This document shows, piece after piece, positions 7,604 to 16,754 of a DNA stretch of 44,983 nucleotides. The first letter of the stretch is position 1. Each line of letters opens with the position of its first letter. Origin of the DNA: Candidatus Peribacteria bacterium (lineage in GTDB: Bacteria; Patescibacteriota; Gracilibacteria; UBA1369; LOWO2-01-FULL-3); NCBI GenBank assembly GCA_943357285.1, contig CALRGJ010000010.1, forward strand, positions 1-44,983, read 5' to 3'. A program made the translations under genes and the position numbers. Below the pieces are notes generated by a model. The model worked only from the letters and a program-made list of their open reading frames with translations. It did no database searches and was not told the DNA's origin.

Positions 7604-9040
7604 TTATAGTCCCATCTCACGTTTAATTGCATTCACGTCTCTAACCAATCTCAAGTCTGTGCGTAACTTTCTAGCTGTCTGACTGCAAGCATGCATCACA
7701 GTAGTATGATTTCTACCACTAAAACCATCTCCAATTTTCTCATAAGACTCATTTAACTCATTCTTAATCAAATACATACAAACATGACGAGGAAGCATCA
7801 AACCCTTATGTCTGTCCTTACCCATCAATTCATCAGCACTGACTTTATAATATTCAGCAACTATGTTTAATACATCGATAGCATTCTTCACAATTGAACG
7901 ACCTTGTCTTGCTTCAATATCATAACCAATAATTTTCTGAGCTTTATTCAAACGCTTGATAATTTCTGCAACTGAACGAATAGTAGGCACACGATTGAAA
8001 AGCTGGCTCTCAGCCATAATCTGACGTAAAACTCCCTCCAATTCACGAACACTGCTCTGAACATTTGTCGCCACAAAATCAAGAACTTCAGGATCAAGCA
8101 TAAGCTGATTTTCACGGCATTTCTGGTGCAAAATAGCCAATCTAGTCTCGAAGTCTGGAAGTAAAAGCTCTACCACCATTCCCATTCCGAAACGGCTGCG
8201 AATTCTCTCATCCATACCATCCAATTCAGAAGGAGCTCTATCACTAGTAATTACGATCTGTTTATTACCATTATAAAGATCATTGAAAGTGTGGAAAAAT
8301 TCCTGCTGTGATGAATCCTTTCTAGCAAAGAATTGAACGTCATCAACCAAGAAACAATCTACTTTTCTATATTGATCCTTAAATGCCTGTGTATTTCTCT
8401 TACCAATAGCTTCAACCACTTCAGTTACAAATTTTTCAGCAGTAACATACTTCACAACCTTATCTGGAAAATTTCTCAAAATTTCATTACCAACAGCTTG
8501 TACCAAGTGAGTCTTGCCCAAACCTACTCCTCCATAGATATAAAGAGGATTATAAATTCCACCTGGCATATTAGCCACAGCACAGCAAGCCGCATGTGGA
8601 AGTCTATTGTCATGACCAACAACGAAATTATCCAAAGAATATTTATGATTCATCATCTGGCTCATAATTTTACCAGTAGAAAGACCTTTTACTACTGATA
8701 CTTCATTTGCATTACGAATCTTGCGAACCTTCTTGTCCATTTCATCAGAAAAAAGAGTTTGTACATCTACCCCATTTCCACCAGCTTGTGCATAAGTTCC
8801 TTCAACTTTAAATTCAACTTTCAAAATTTCAGCATTCATTTCCTGAGCTGCCTGTAAAACTTTTACTGCGTAATGCTGAACAACCCAATTCAAAGAAAAT
8901 TCTGTAGGCATTCCCACCGTCATAACTCCATTTTCAATGGAAACGATATTAGTGTTTTGCAACCATGTAATAAAATGAGCCTTCTTAATAGTCGGCTGTA
9001 AACGGCGCAACACAGAAACCCACAGTTCTTTGTTTGTCAT
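7604..9040 (-). CDS. dnaA: Chromosomal replication initiator DnaA
   Basis: AAA+ ATPase that opens the origin. Domain I is at 1-80. A short linker leads to the ATPase, with Walker A GGVGLGKTH at 170-178 and Walker B LVDDVQFF. The sensor region SDRAPSELDGMDERIRSRF follows. Domain IV carries the DNA-binding signature GRNHTTVMHA. All key parts are present at 478 residues. dnaN is not adjacent; a FecR-domain gene lies downstream instead. The 303-bp region upstream lacks recognisable DnaA boxes, so the origin may be elsewhere. Confidence 0.97.
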   Translation of the reverse strand: MTNKELWVSVLRRLQPTIKKAHFITWLQNTNIVSIENGVMTVGMPTEFSLNWVVQHYAVKVLQAAQEMNAEILKVEFKVEGTYAQAGGNGVDVQTLFSDEMDKKVRKIRNANEVSVVKGLSTGKIMSQMMNHKYSLDNFVVGHDNRLPHAACCAVANMPGGIYNPLYIYGGVGLGKTHLVQAVGNEILRNFPDKVVKYVTAEKFVTEVVEAIGKRNTQAFKDQYRKVDCFLVDDVQFFARKDSSQQEFFHTFNDLYNGNKQIVITSDRAPSELDGMDERIRSRFGMGMVVELLLPDFETRLAILHQKCRENQLMLDPEVLDFVATNVQSSVRELEGVLRQIMAESQLFNRVPTIRSVAEIIKRLNKAQKIIGYDIEARQGRSIVKNAIDVLNIVAEYYKVSADELMGKDRHKGLMLPRHVCMYLIKNELNESYEKIGDGFSGRNHTTVMHACSQTARKLRTDLRLVRDVNAIKREMGL

Positions 9041-9343
9041 AGGAAAATGAAATAAGATAATAAACCTTTTTGCCCCGTGCTAACGAGACATGCCCGACGC
9101 CCTAGTCGGACTCCAAACATCTCAGCCCTTTGAAATATTTGGACCCACATATTAACTATCTTTTGCCCCGTCTACAAGATACAAAACACCTAAAACACCA
9201 GGTTCAACAGGTAGACAAGACCCCCCAGTGCTCACACTATATTTAGTAAAAACTCATGAGTTAAAAAACAAAAGCCAAAACTAATCAAGGCTCCCAGACT
9301 ACAATTAGTGGGAGCCTTGCAAGTGTATTTTTTCTACACAAAA
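9041..9343. other. Intergenic region between rseP and dnaA with repeats, no clear DnaA boxes
   Basis: No gene is visible. TTTTGCCCCGT occurs twice on the plus strand (9068-9078 and 9161-9171). An inverted repeat has arms TCCAAACAT (9112-9120) and ATATTTGGA (9135-9143), 8 of 9 pairs. A second short stem, TATCTT/AAGATA, spans 9157-9181. The rseP terminator is at the right side. No TTATCCACA-like 9-mer is seen. The repeats are candidates for dnaA transcription control, which is inference. Confidence 0.5.
9279..9318 (-). terminator. Terminator after rseP
   Basis: A perfect 10-bp stem AAGGCTCCCA/TGGGAGCCTT (9287-9296 and 9309-9318) with a 12-base loop is followed on the minus strand by a T-rich stretch. 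It lies 26 bp past the rseP stop. Confidence 0.8.
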
Positions 9344-10969
9344 TTACTTCTGGAAAAACTTCATAATGTCGCTATAAGTAACAACCAAAATTAGCGCCAT
9401 AATTAAGAAATAACCTAACGCATGAATATAGTTTTCGAAGCGCTGATTTACTTTACGACCAATAACAAATTCAATAACTATAAATAAAAGTCGTCCACCG
9501 TCCAAAGCCGGAAATGGCAAAATATTAATCACCGCCAAGCTTAATGACAATACCGCCACAAATCTAAGCAAAGGAATCCATCCCTCCTGCACAAACACAT
9601 GGGTCATCTGAGCTATACCAATAGGACCAGACACAGTCGCAGGGACTTCTCCTTTACTCACGAGTCCACCAATAAACCCTGTGAACATCTGAGCAGTCGC
9701 CTTTGACATCTTCCAAGTCTCTCCCAAAGATTTATAAGCCGCAATATAGAAAGGATATTGTACATCCTTAATTTCCTTCACTGAAGCCAATTGATCAGTG
9801 TTGTAAAGACTAATTCCTTGATCATCGACATAGCTCATCAGCTCTGAAAGCATTATTCCCACACGTCCATCCACAGGTTCAATTTCATAAAACAACTGAG
9901 TCCCACCACGATCAATCATATAAGCTAGTGAATCAGACTTACTATTCTTCACAAAATCAATAACCTCCTGGCTATCGGTCATTTGCTTACCATTAATAGT
10001 CAAAATCACATCTTCATTCTTCAAACCTGCTTTTTCCGCAGGAGATTGCGGGATTATACCGGAAATAATTACCTGACGAGCTTTGGTTCTTTCAACAATT
10101 ACAGTCTGCACTAAACCTTCTCTAAACACAGTGTATTCAAGCTTTGGCACACCACGAATCAAAGTTTCAAATTGAGGAACACCAAAAACCTGCTCACCAT
10201 TAACAGTCAAAATCACATCTTCGGAACGTAAACCCGCATTATAAGCTATAGTATTAGTTTTCAAATCGTAAATACGTATGCGAGGAAAATTACCAAAATC
10301 ATAAAAAACTAAACCAAGCTTCTGAGGCTCTTTATTCAAAACATCTATTACTGGAATCTGTAAGGTCATGGATTTACCATCCCTAACCAAACTAAAGTTT
10401 TTAGATGGATTTTCCGCAATCGCAGCCAAATTATTATCATTTACTCTATCGCCATTAATAGCATAAATAAGATCTTCAGCCTCAAATCCGGCCTGAGCCG
10501 CTACGCTTCCTTCTTCAACAGATTTAATTTTCACACCTTGCTCCAAAACTATCTGGCCATCATTCACAGCTGTAAGCACATCGTCCGGTCCAAGCAATGG
10601 CTGCATTCCAGCAGTAAAACCAATAAACATTAATACCCACGCCAATAAAAAATTCATCACCACTCCGGCAACAATCACCAAAATTCTTGCTCTCATAGGC
10701 TGAGCAGCAAAAGTACGTTTATTTTTTAATAACTTAGGATCAGATTGATCTTCGCCAAGCATTCTCACAAATCCACCAAAAGGAATCCAATTTATTGAAT
10801 ATATAGTCTCACCCTTCTTCTTACCCCAAAGCCTTGGAGGTAAACCAAATCCGAATTCCTCCACCTTGATCCCAGCCCTCTTAGCCATGATAAAATGACC
10901 AAATTCATGCACAAGAATAAGTATAGAAAAAATAACTATAAAAGCTATTACTGCAAGCAAATAGGACAT
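9344..10969 (-). CDS. rseP: Site-2 zinc metalloprotease RseP with three PDZ domains
   Basis: Intramembrane protease that cuts membrane-bound regulators and remnant signal peptides. The zinc motif HEFGH is at 21-25 in the first helix and the third ligand motif LDG at about 489-491. Between them, three PDZ-like repeats are visible, each with an AGL/AGF then DxIxxxNG pattern: about 145-210, 228-295 and 300-370. The usual number is one or two, which explains 541 residues against a typical 350-450. It lies 39 bp downstream of frr. Since an ECF sigma factor with a membrane partner lies at 38752-40039, RseP could act on such anti-sigma factors, but nothing in the sequence shows this. Confidence 0.93.
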   Translation of the reverse strand: MSYLLAVIAFIVIFSILILVHEFGHFIMAKRAGIKVEEFGFGLPPRLWGKKKGETIYSINWIPFGGFVRMLGEDQSDPKLLKNKRTFAAQPMRARILVIVAGVVMNFLLAWVLMFIGFTAGMQPLLGPDDVLTAVNDGQIVLEQGVKIKSVEEGSVAAQAGFEAEDLIYAINGDRVNDNNLAAIAENPSKNFSLVRDGKSMTLQIPVIDVLNKEPQKLGLVFYDFGNFPRIRIYDLKTNTIAYNAGLRSEDVILTVNGEQVFGVPQFETLIRGVPKLEYTVFREGLVQTVIVERTKARQVIISGIIPQSPAEKAGLKNEDVILTINGKQMTDSQEVIDFVKNSKSDSLAYMIDRGGTQLFYEIEPVDGRVGIMLSELMSYVDDQGISLYNTDQLASVKEIKDVQYPFYIAAYKSLGETWKMSKATAQMFTGFIGGLVSKGEVPATVSGPIGIAQMTHVFVQEGWIPLLRFVAVLSLSLAVINILPFPALDGGRLLFIVIEFVIGRKVNQRFENYIHALGYFLIMALILVVTYSDIMKFFQK

Positions 10970-11008
10970 AAGGAATGAGGGGCTATATTTTAATAATTTA
11001 AGCTAAGA

Positions 11009-11569
11009 TTAAACCGTCATAATGTCCTGCTCTTTCTGCTTAGCAAGTTCATCAATTTTCTTATTAATCACGTCTACATTATCCTGCAAATTTTTTGTGG
11101 AACCACGCAAATCATCTTCAGTAATTTCACTCTTTGCTTCCATAGCCTTAAGTCCGTTTTGAGCATCCTGCCTAGCTGTTCTGACACCAATACGTGCTTC
11201 TTCAGACAATTTTTTCACAACTTTTGTAAGATCTGCACGACGTTCCTGAGTCAAAGCTGGAATATTGATTCTCACAACAATACCATCATTCACAGGATTT
11301 AGACCTAAACCGCTTCCAACAATTCCTTTTTCAATTGCCGCCAAAGTAGACCTATCCCAAGGAGCAATCATCAAAGTTCTTGGCTCTGGTACTGATATAC
11401 TGGCAACCGCTTTCAACGGCTGAACAGCACCGTATATCTCTACATGCACATTCTCTACCAATGATGGATTAGCACGACCTAACTGCAATCTGTTAAATTC
11501 ATCTTTTAAATGAGCTACAGCTTTTTCAAATTCTTGAGAAGCAACACTTAGTACCTGATCTGATGTCAT
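11009..11569 (-). CDS. frr: Ribosome recycling factor
   Basis: Splits post-termination ribosomes together with EF-G. The 186 residues match the standard length. Typical segments are LGRANPSLVENVHVEIYG, the SVPEPRTLMIAPWD strand region, the basic helix around LTQERRADLTK, and the C-terminal helix ending in KKIDELAKQKEQDI. pyrH lies 10 bp upstream, the common pyrH-frr pairing. Confidence 0.97.
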   Translation of the reverse strand: MTSDQVLSVASQEFEKAVAHLKDEFNRLQLGRANPSLVENVHVEIYGAVQPLKAVASISVPEPRTLMIAPWDRSTLAAIEKGIVGSGLGLNPVNDGIVVRINIPALTQERRADLTKVVKKLSEEARIGVRTARQDAQNGLKAMEAKSEITEDDLRGSTKNLQDNVDVINKKIDELAKQKEQDIMTV

Positions 11570-11579
11570 ATGATAATTG

Positions 11580-12296
11580 TTAATTTATTAGCGTTCCTAT
11601 CTTATCGCCTTTCACGGCTTTTTCAATACTACCTTTTTTATTTAAATTGAAAACAAGCATTGGAATGTTTCCTTCCTTACACATAGATGCACAAGTAAGA
11701 TCCATAACTCCCAAGCCCTTCTCAATTATTTCTTGATACTTCATTGAGGTATATTTTTTTGCATCCTTAAACTTCATCGGATCTTTGTCATACACATAAT
11801 CCACTTTTGTAGCCTTCAATAGTACATCACATTTAGTCTCCAAAGCTCTCAGAGCTGCAGCAGAATCCGTAGTAAAAAATGGACTACCTGTTCCTCCGGC
11901 AAAAATAACAATTCTACCCTTTCCTAAGTCATGCCTAGCACCTTTAATAGTATAAGTTTCCAAAGCTTTTTCTGCAGGGAAACTACTCATCGCACGCACC
12001 TCCGCACCCACAGCTTTTAAGGCTTCTTCAAAAGCTAAAGCATTCATTACAGTAGCCAACATTCCCATACTATCCGAAATAGTTCTATCAAATTTCAAAT
12101 GCTTAAAATCTCTATATCTCCAAAAATTTCCACCACCTATTACCACTCCAACCTGACAGCCAATTTTCTGCAAACCAGCGACTTCTTTCGCCAATTCCAC
12201 AATCACTTTTCCATCAATTCCTTCACCATTTTCACCACCAAAAACTTCTCCTGACAGCTTCAGCAAAATTCTTTTGTATTTTAACTTTTGAGCCAT
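11580..12296 (-). CDS. pyrH: Uridylate kinase
   Basis: Phosphorylates UMP to UDP in pyrimidine nucleotide synthesis; bacterial PyrH is a hexamer of the amino acid kinase fold. The 238 residues start with the RILLKLSGE phosphate loop. They also carry GGGNFWR, the TISDSMGMLATVMNALAFEEAL segment and FAGGTGSPFFTTDSAAALRA. These are all hallmark motifs. It sits between a tail-anchored hypothetical gene (6 bp) and frr (10 bp). The tsf-rpsB genes that often precede it are absent. Confidence 0.97.
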   Translation of the reverse strand: MAQKLKYKRILLKLSGEVFGGENGEGIDGKVIVELAKEVAGLQKIGCQVGVVIGGGNFWRYRDFKHLKFDRTISDSMGMLATVMNALAFEEALKAVGAEVRAMSSFPAEKALETYTIKGARHDLGKGRIVIFAGGTGSPFFTTDSAAALRALETKCDVLLKATKVDYVYDKDPMKFKDAKKYTSMKYQEIIEKGLGVMDLTCASMCKEGNIPMLVFNLNKKGSIEKAVKGDKIGTLIN

Positions 12297-12302
12297 AAAT
12301 TT

Positions 12303-12749
12303 TTAAGTATTAGACTTTAAAACAAGCCAAGTAACAACCACTCCAATCACAACTCCCAAAAAAATAAAGGTAGGAATTTTCTTCCCATCATCTTTTTCCA
12401 CATGTGCATTCGCAAGATCAGCAAGAAGATCAGTGCTAATAATCACATCATCATCCAAATGTTTATCGAAAATTTCTTGATAAGCATGGGTAGCAATCAA
12501 ATTCACAAATTTATCAAACTTCACTTTTACCTTGTCGCTAGCATGCATCGTGGCACTTTCGTGATCACTCAAAGGAGTTGCAGGTACGGAATGACCTGGC
12601 CGTGCAGCATCTCCCTGCATGCGTAAATTACCTCCACTTGGCTGAACATTAGTATCAGAAGTACGATTAATTTTAAATTCAGGCTCGTCTGAAGCCGCAG
12701 AAGAACCGCGCAAGTCGATCACACCATCTTCATTTTTTCTTGGAGCCAT
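12303..12749 (-). CDS. Hypothetical tail-anchored protein
   Basis: The 148-residue product has a polar, probably disordered N-terminal half. A mixed helical segment (about 75-115) precedes a single hydrophobic helix at the very C-terminus (about 125-143), followed only by a few polar residues. This predicts a tail-anchored membrane protein facing the cytoplasm. I do not recognise a family. It is the first gene of the pyrH-frr-rseP cluster and is separated from pyrH by only 6 bp. Confidence 0.6.
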   Translation of the reverse strand: MAPRKNEDGVIDLRGSSAASDEPEFKINRTSDTNVQPSGGNLRMQGDAARPGHSVPATPLSDHESATMHASDKVKVKFDKFVNLIATHAYQEIFDKHLDDDVIISTDLLADLANAHVEKDDGKKIPTFIFLGVVIGVVVTWLVLKSNT

Positions 12750-12771
12750 AAGGATTGAGTAGTTTTGCTGA

Positions 12772-12780
12772 ATTCTATCA
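12772..12780 (-). promoter_or_regulatory. Extended -10 promoter for the 12749-to-9344 operon
   Basis: TGATAGAAT on the minus strand lies 22 bases before the ATG of the tail-anchored gene, which leads pyrH, frr and rseP. Confidence 0.5.
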
Positions 12781-12821
12781 TATAGATATTAAGAATTCAA
12801 ACTTTCTGCTAAATTAAAGCC

Positions 12822-13472
12822 ATGGATAAAAGTTTCAAAAAAATACTAGCTGAGACAAAAAAGCATTTCATGAATTCCCGTGGCAGTCATGACTTTGACC
12901 ACGTAGAAAGAGTGCTAAAAATGGCGCTACACATTGGGAAAAAAGAAAAAGCTGATCTGGAAATCCTCAAACTCGCTGCAATTCTTCACGACGTACAACG
13001 AAATGACGCAGACAAAAAACATGGCAAAATTGATCACGCAATTAGTGGCGCTGAAGTAGCAGGCAAAATCTTACGTAAATACAAATACGACGAAAAAACT
13101 ATTGCAGCCGTACATCATTGCATTGCCGCTCACAGATTTCGCAACGACATAAAGCCTAAAACTCTTGAGGCAAAAGTTCTATTTGATGCTGACAAATTAG
13201 ATTCAATTGGTGCTATAGGAGTGGGCCGCGCTTTTCTTTTCGCCGGAGAACTAAAAGCAAAATTGCACAATACTAAAATGAGCGACGACAAAATTCTCGC
13301 CACAAAAGAATTCAGCAAAGAAGACACCGCCTACCGCGAATTTCTCGTAAAACTTCGCCACATAAAATCTCGCATGCAAACGAAAGAAGGTCGCAAGCTA
13401 GCCAAAGAACGCCATTCATTCATGGTCGAGTTTTTCAAAAGAATGAAAAAAGAAATGGACGGACTTATCTAG
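12822..13472 (+). CDS. HD-domain metal-dependent phosphohydrolase
   Basis: The 216 residues contain the HD superfamily metal-binding set: SHDFDHVERV at 22-31, HD at 56-57 (LAAILHDVQR), a second His cluster AVHHCIAAH near 96-104 and the downstream Asp in LFDADKLDSIG (121-130). This matches the uncharacterised YedJ-like HD hydrolases, which probably act on nucleotides or other phosphoesters. The substrate cannot be read from sequence. The gene stands alone on the plus strand and its end overlaps rlmN tail to tail by 8 bp. Confidence 0.85.
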   Translation: MDKSFKKILAETKKHFMNSRGSHDFDHVERVLKMALHIGKKEKADLEILKLAAILHDVQRNDADKKHGKIDHAISGAEVAGKILRKYKYDEKTIAAVHHCIAAHRFRNDIKPKTLEAKVLFDADKLDSIGAIGVGRAFLFAGELKAKLHNTKMSDDKILATKEFSKEDTAYREFLVKLRHIKSRMQTKEGRKLAKERHSFMVEFFKRMKKEMDGLI

Positions 13473-14499
13473 AATCTCTCGCTCTTCCCTTAGACACTCC
13501 TTTAGCACCTTTAATCGCCAACTGACCACAAGCACCTTCCACCTCTTGGCCGAAGGTATATCTTTGAGTCACAGTCACGCCATTTTTCTCCAAAATATCT
13601 TTAAACTTATTCACACTTTCTTTTGATGGAGGAGTGAATCTACCAGTAGGATTGTAAGGAATCACATTCACTACAAACAAATGTCCGAGTTCTCTTTTCA
13701 AAACATCCGCCAATTCTTTTGCAGTCTCTGGAGAATTATTGAGCTCACCAATTAGCAAATACTCAATCATCACTTTGCGATTAGTTTTCTTTATGTAATC
13801 ACCCACTGTCTTTAGCAAAAGTTCGACAGGATCACTCTTATTCACCGGCATAATTTTATCTCTCATTTCGTTGGTCGGTGCATGCAAAGAAATCGCCAAA
13901 TTAATCTGCAATGGCTCATCTGTAAGTTTCAGAATTCCCTTAATAATTCCACAAGTAGAAACCGAAATATGACGCGCCGCAATTCCTACATCTTTATTGA
14001 GAATATTAACCGCCTTCATCACTTCAGCATAATTATAAAGTGGCTCACCCATACCCATAAACACGATATTCGTAACACGCTCTTCTTCCGGTTTCAAAAT
14101 TCTTTCGAACAAAAGTACCTGCTCCACAATTTCTCCAGCAGAAAGATTTCTGAAAAATCCCATATCTCCAGTCGCACAAAATGCGCAACCCATAGGACAA
14201 CCAGCCTGAGAAGAAACACAAACAGTATTACGATTATCTTTATGACGCATCAATACAGTTTCAATCAATCTTCCATCATGCAAAGTAACCAAACCTTTCA
14301 TCGTCCCATCAATTGATTTACTAATCTTTGCGTTTACAGAAAGTGGAAACTCTTTTTCCAATCTATCCCTCAAAGGCTTCGAGAAAACAGTCACATCTTG
14401 CCACGATTGAATAAAATTTTTGAACAGAGCTTCGTACGCCTGTTTTAGGCGAAACTTTGGCTCAGCTGACAGAATTGATTCTAGCTTTTGTAAATCCAT
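13465..14499 (-). CDS. rlmN: Dual-specificity rRNA/tRNA adenine-C2 methyltransferase RlmN
   Basis: Radical SAM enzyme that methylates C2 of A2503 in 23S rRNA and A37 in some tRNAs. The [4Fe-4S] ligands are Cys101, Cys105 and Cys108 in CPMGCAFC. The two mechanistic cysteines also align: Cys94 in TVCVSSQ and Cys324 in GACGQL near the C-terminus. The glycine-rich SAM region FMGMGEPLYNY is present. At 344 residues the enzyme is complete. In CPR lineages with reduced rRNA modification this is one of the retained enzymes. Confidence 0.97.
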   Translation of the reverse strand: MDLQKLESILSAEPKFRLKQAYEALFKNFIQSWQDVTVFSKPLRDRLEKEFPLSVNAKISKSIDGTMKGLVTLHDGRLIETVLMRHKDNRNTVCVSSQAGCPMGCAFCATGDMGFFRNLSAGEIVEQVLLFERILKPEEERVTNIVFMGMGEPLYNYAEVMKAVNILNKDVGIAARHISVSTCGIIKGILKLTDEPLQINLAISLHAPTNEMRDKIMPVNKSDPVELLLKTVGDYIKKTNRKVMIEYLLIGELNNSPETAKELADVLKRELGHLFVVNVIPYNPTGRFTPPSKESVNKFKDILEKNGVTVTQRYTFGQEVEGACGQLAIKGAKGVSKGRARDSR

Positions 14500-14553
14500 A
14501 AAAAATTAGATATGGGCTTATTATACCCAAAATCAGATCATTATCCAGTCAAA

Positions 14554-16701
14554 CTAAGCTTGATATCTCTTATAAGCCCCCTTACCGTCAGCATAATCCT
14601 TAGAAACAGCACCGTTCTGAGCCATGATTTTCAACCAGCCTACCGAACCGACTTCAAAGTGCCATGCTTCCACTTCATACCTCACAAAACCTGCTTTATT
14701 CATATAAGATTCTAATCTATCATTGGCCTCCTTTTTACTTCCTGTAGCTCTATCAGCACGACCCTTAGTTGAACTCAAAACCTGTCCATTTTTTACTAAT
14801 TGATAATCCCCCGCTCCTCCAGACTGATGCCAAGACCTACCAGGAGCTGCTACCATTTTTCCTGATCTGTCCGAACGATTAAATGCAGCACTTTGAGTGC
14901 CTACACTTCTATATCCTGAACCAATTCTAATATCAAACCCATCAGCCTGAGCATACTGCCTAGCCAATTGAAAACATTTATATGGAGTTTCTCTTAATTG
15001 GAAATTTTTATTTCCACCATCATTTGTAAATCTCACGAATTTATCCTGTGGATTAAAAGTTTGTATCAAGGCCAAAGCCTCCGAACTCATAGGATATTTC
15101 AAAATTCTATCATTTGCTCTTAATATTTCTCCATTTTCAGCAAGTTCAGATGGATTTATGTCCTGCACCCCACCAGCAAAAGCTAAAGCTTCACCCATAA
15201 AAGCTGCTGATCCGTGTGCTCCAGATTTATGCAAATGTTTAAAAGATCCTTTCACTTCACCAGACTGAGCTGCTTGTTGCAAAAATTTATCAATCTTTTT
15301 TGCTCCGGCATTTGGTCTTTCCGTAGCCGTAAAAGCCATCACATTACCACCGGCCTTTACGTAATTTTCCAAAGCATCATTAATTCCCTTCCAATCATAA
15401 GTAGAATCTAGCATTGAAATAGTATTTATCTGTGCTAAATCCTTTGTTTCCTTCAAAATAGTTTCCACTGCACGATATCCTCCACTAAAAGCTACCAAAT
15501 CAAATTTTCCTTTTCCAAATTTTTCAAAACAATAGCCAAATAAACCATCCACCTTTCCTTTTAAGAAATTCCAAGAACTATTCATCTGATCTTTAACACC
15601 AGCATACTCTAAAGAAACAATCACAGCATTGATGCCAGATCTTCTCAATTTATCAGCATCTTGCAAAGTTTCATTCATAAAAGATTTTGCATTACCATAG
15701 TCTCCATGAAGACACATAATATAATGTGGCTCTCTTTGTTTTAATTCAGGATTACGAGAATAATTCATAAGCAAAGGTCTACCAGTTGGAGATTCTTTGG
15801 CCGCAACTTCTTCTGTAACATTATCCAAATTACCTTTAACCGCTTCATAATTTCTTGCAGTATTTATCACAGTATTTCTTACCGTTTCAGCAGGTCTATA
15901 ACCCCCAACATCAACTGAAGGAGATGCGCTTGGAGAATAGGATGGTCCAGCAGCAAAAGATCTTGAAGTACTAACACCTCCAGAACCACCACTACTAGCA
16001 GGCACTTCAAACAAAGAATCAGCCGCAACATCCATGCTCTTCTTCAAAGCTTTTTTGCTAGTTTCAACTAATTCTTCTTTCATCAAAGCTAAAACCTCAG
16101 CGCGAGATTTATTCTCAAGCTGATCAGGGTTAATCGTAAGCTCAGCACCTCCAGCCAAAGGCAAACTGACAGGGATATTTTTGCCCTCTTTATCTTTAAA
16201 AAAATAATTTACTTTTCCATCTTCAATTCCTCTAAAAACAACTTTTTCATCTTTTACTTCTCTCTCACCTTTATCGTTCGTCTCGTAGATTTTAAGATTG
16301 CAGGACTTCACATCGGGCGTCAAAACTTCCGTCAATTCCGCCTTTGGTAAATCCTTAAATTTAGACAAATCTAGGTCGATTTTTACTGTATTTTTATTCT
16401 TATCATCAGCGTCAGTTTTTACTTCAACTTTTTTAGCTGTATGCGCCAAATTATCTGCCATTTTTTTCAATTCTGTCTCTTCCGGAGTTTCAGAATTATC
16501 GCCACTTAATGGCTTTTCACCTGGCTTTCTATGAACAACTTTTTTACTCTTACGCTTCTCTACTCTATTAGCCAATTCAGTATCCTTTTTTGCCTTTTCA
16601 GCATCACCTAAAAACTGTCCAAAATTAAATTTTGAAAAGAATGATTCACCTTGTTTTTCTGGACCCTTCTTAGCATCCGAAACACCTCTTTCTAGAGTCA
16701 T
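14554..16701 (-). CDS. Large protein with alpha/beta-hydrolase-like region and C-terminal M15 (VanY-type) peptidase domain
   Basis: From the ATG at 16701 the product has 715 residues. The first roughly 330 are charged and low in complexity, with a Ser/Gly/Pro linker. Residues of about 340-530 look like an alpha/beta hydrolase (CLHGDYGN strand-loop; elbow AFSGGY). The C-terminus is an M15 D,D-carboxypeptidase domain. It has SGYRS, SWHQSGGAGD (His625, Asp632) and EAWHFE (Glu678, His681), matching the zinc and catalytic set of SxHxxGxAxD...ExWH. It probably trims or cleaves peptidoglycan peptides. An in-frame hydrophobic stretch begins at 16746, but the -10 promoter at 16724-16729 lies inside it, so I reject that start. 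No signal peptide remains, so export is unexplained. Confidence 0.8.
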   Translation of the reverse strand: MTLERGVSDAKKGPEKQGESFFSKFNFGQFLGDAEKAKKDTELANRVEKRKSKKVVHRKPGEKPLSGDNSETPEETELKKMADNLAHTAKKVEVKTDADDKNKNTVKIDLDLSKFKDLPKAELTEVLTPDVKSCNLKIYETNDKGEREVKDEKVVFRGIEDGKVNYFFKDKEGKNIPVSLPLAGGAELTINPDQLENKSRAEVLALMKEELVETSKKALKKSMDVAADSLFEVPASSGGSGGVSTSRSFAAGPSYSPSASPSVDVGGYRPAETVRNTVINTARNYEAVKGNLDNVTEEVAAKESPTGRPLLMNYSRNPELKQREPHYIMCLHGDYGNAKSFMNETLQDADKLRRSGINAVIVSLEYAGVKDQMNSSWNFLKGKVDGLFGYCFEKFGKGKFDLVAFSGGYRAVETILKETKDLAQINTISMLDSTYDWKGINDALENYVKAGGNVMAFTATERPNAGAKKIDKFLQQAAQSGEVKGSFKHLHKSGAHGSAAFMGEALAFAGGVQDINPSELAENGEILRANDRILKYPMSSEALALIQTFNPQDKFVRFTNDGGNKNFQLRETPYKCFQLARQYAQADGFDIRIGSGYRSVGTQSAAFNRSDRSGKMVAAPGRSWHQSGGAGDYQLVKNGQVLSSTKGRADRATGSKKEANDRLESYMNKAGFVRYEVEAWHFEVGSVGWLKIMAQNGAVSKDYADGKGAYKRYQA

Positions 16702-16723
16702 AATGATACAAATTAATCTAATA

Positions 16724-16732
16724 ATTATACCA
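16724..16732 (-). promoter_or_regulatory. Extended -10 promoter for the M15 peptidase gene
   Basis: TGGTATAAT on the minus strand, 22 bases before the ATG at 16701. The 17-base context is identical to that at 671-687. Confidence 0.6.
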
Positions 16733-16754
16733 TAAAACAGCCCCAAACGCCAGA

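Noticed and set aside
16702-16746. Longer N-terminus with a hydrophobic stretch for the M15 peptidase protein
   Set aside because: The perfect -10 hexamer lies inside this stretch, so the mRNA would start after that codon.
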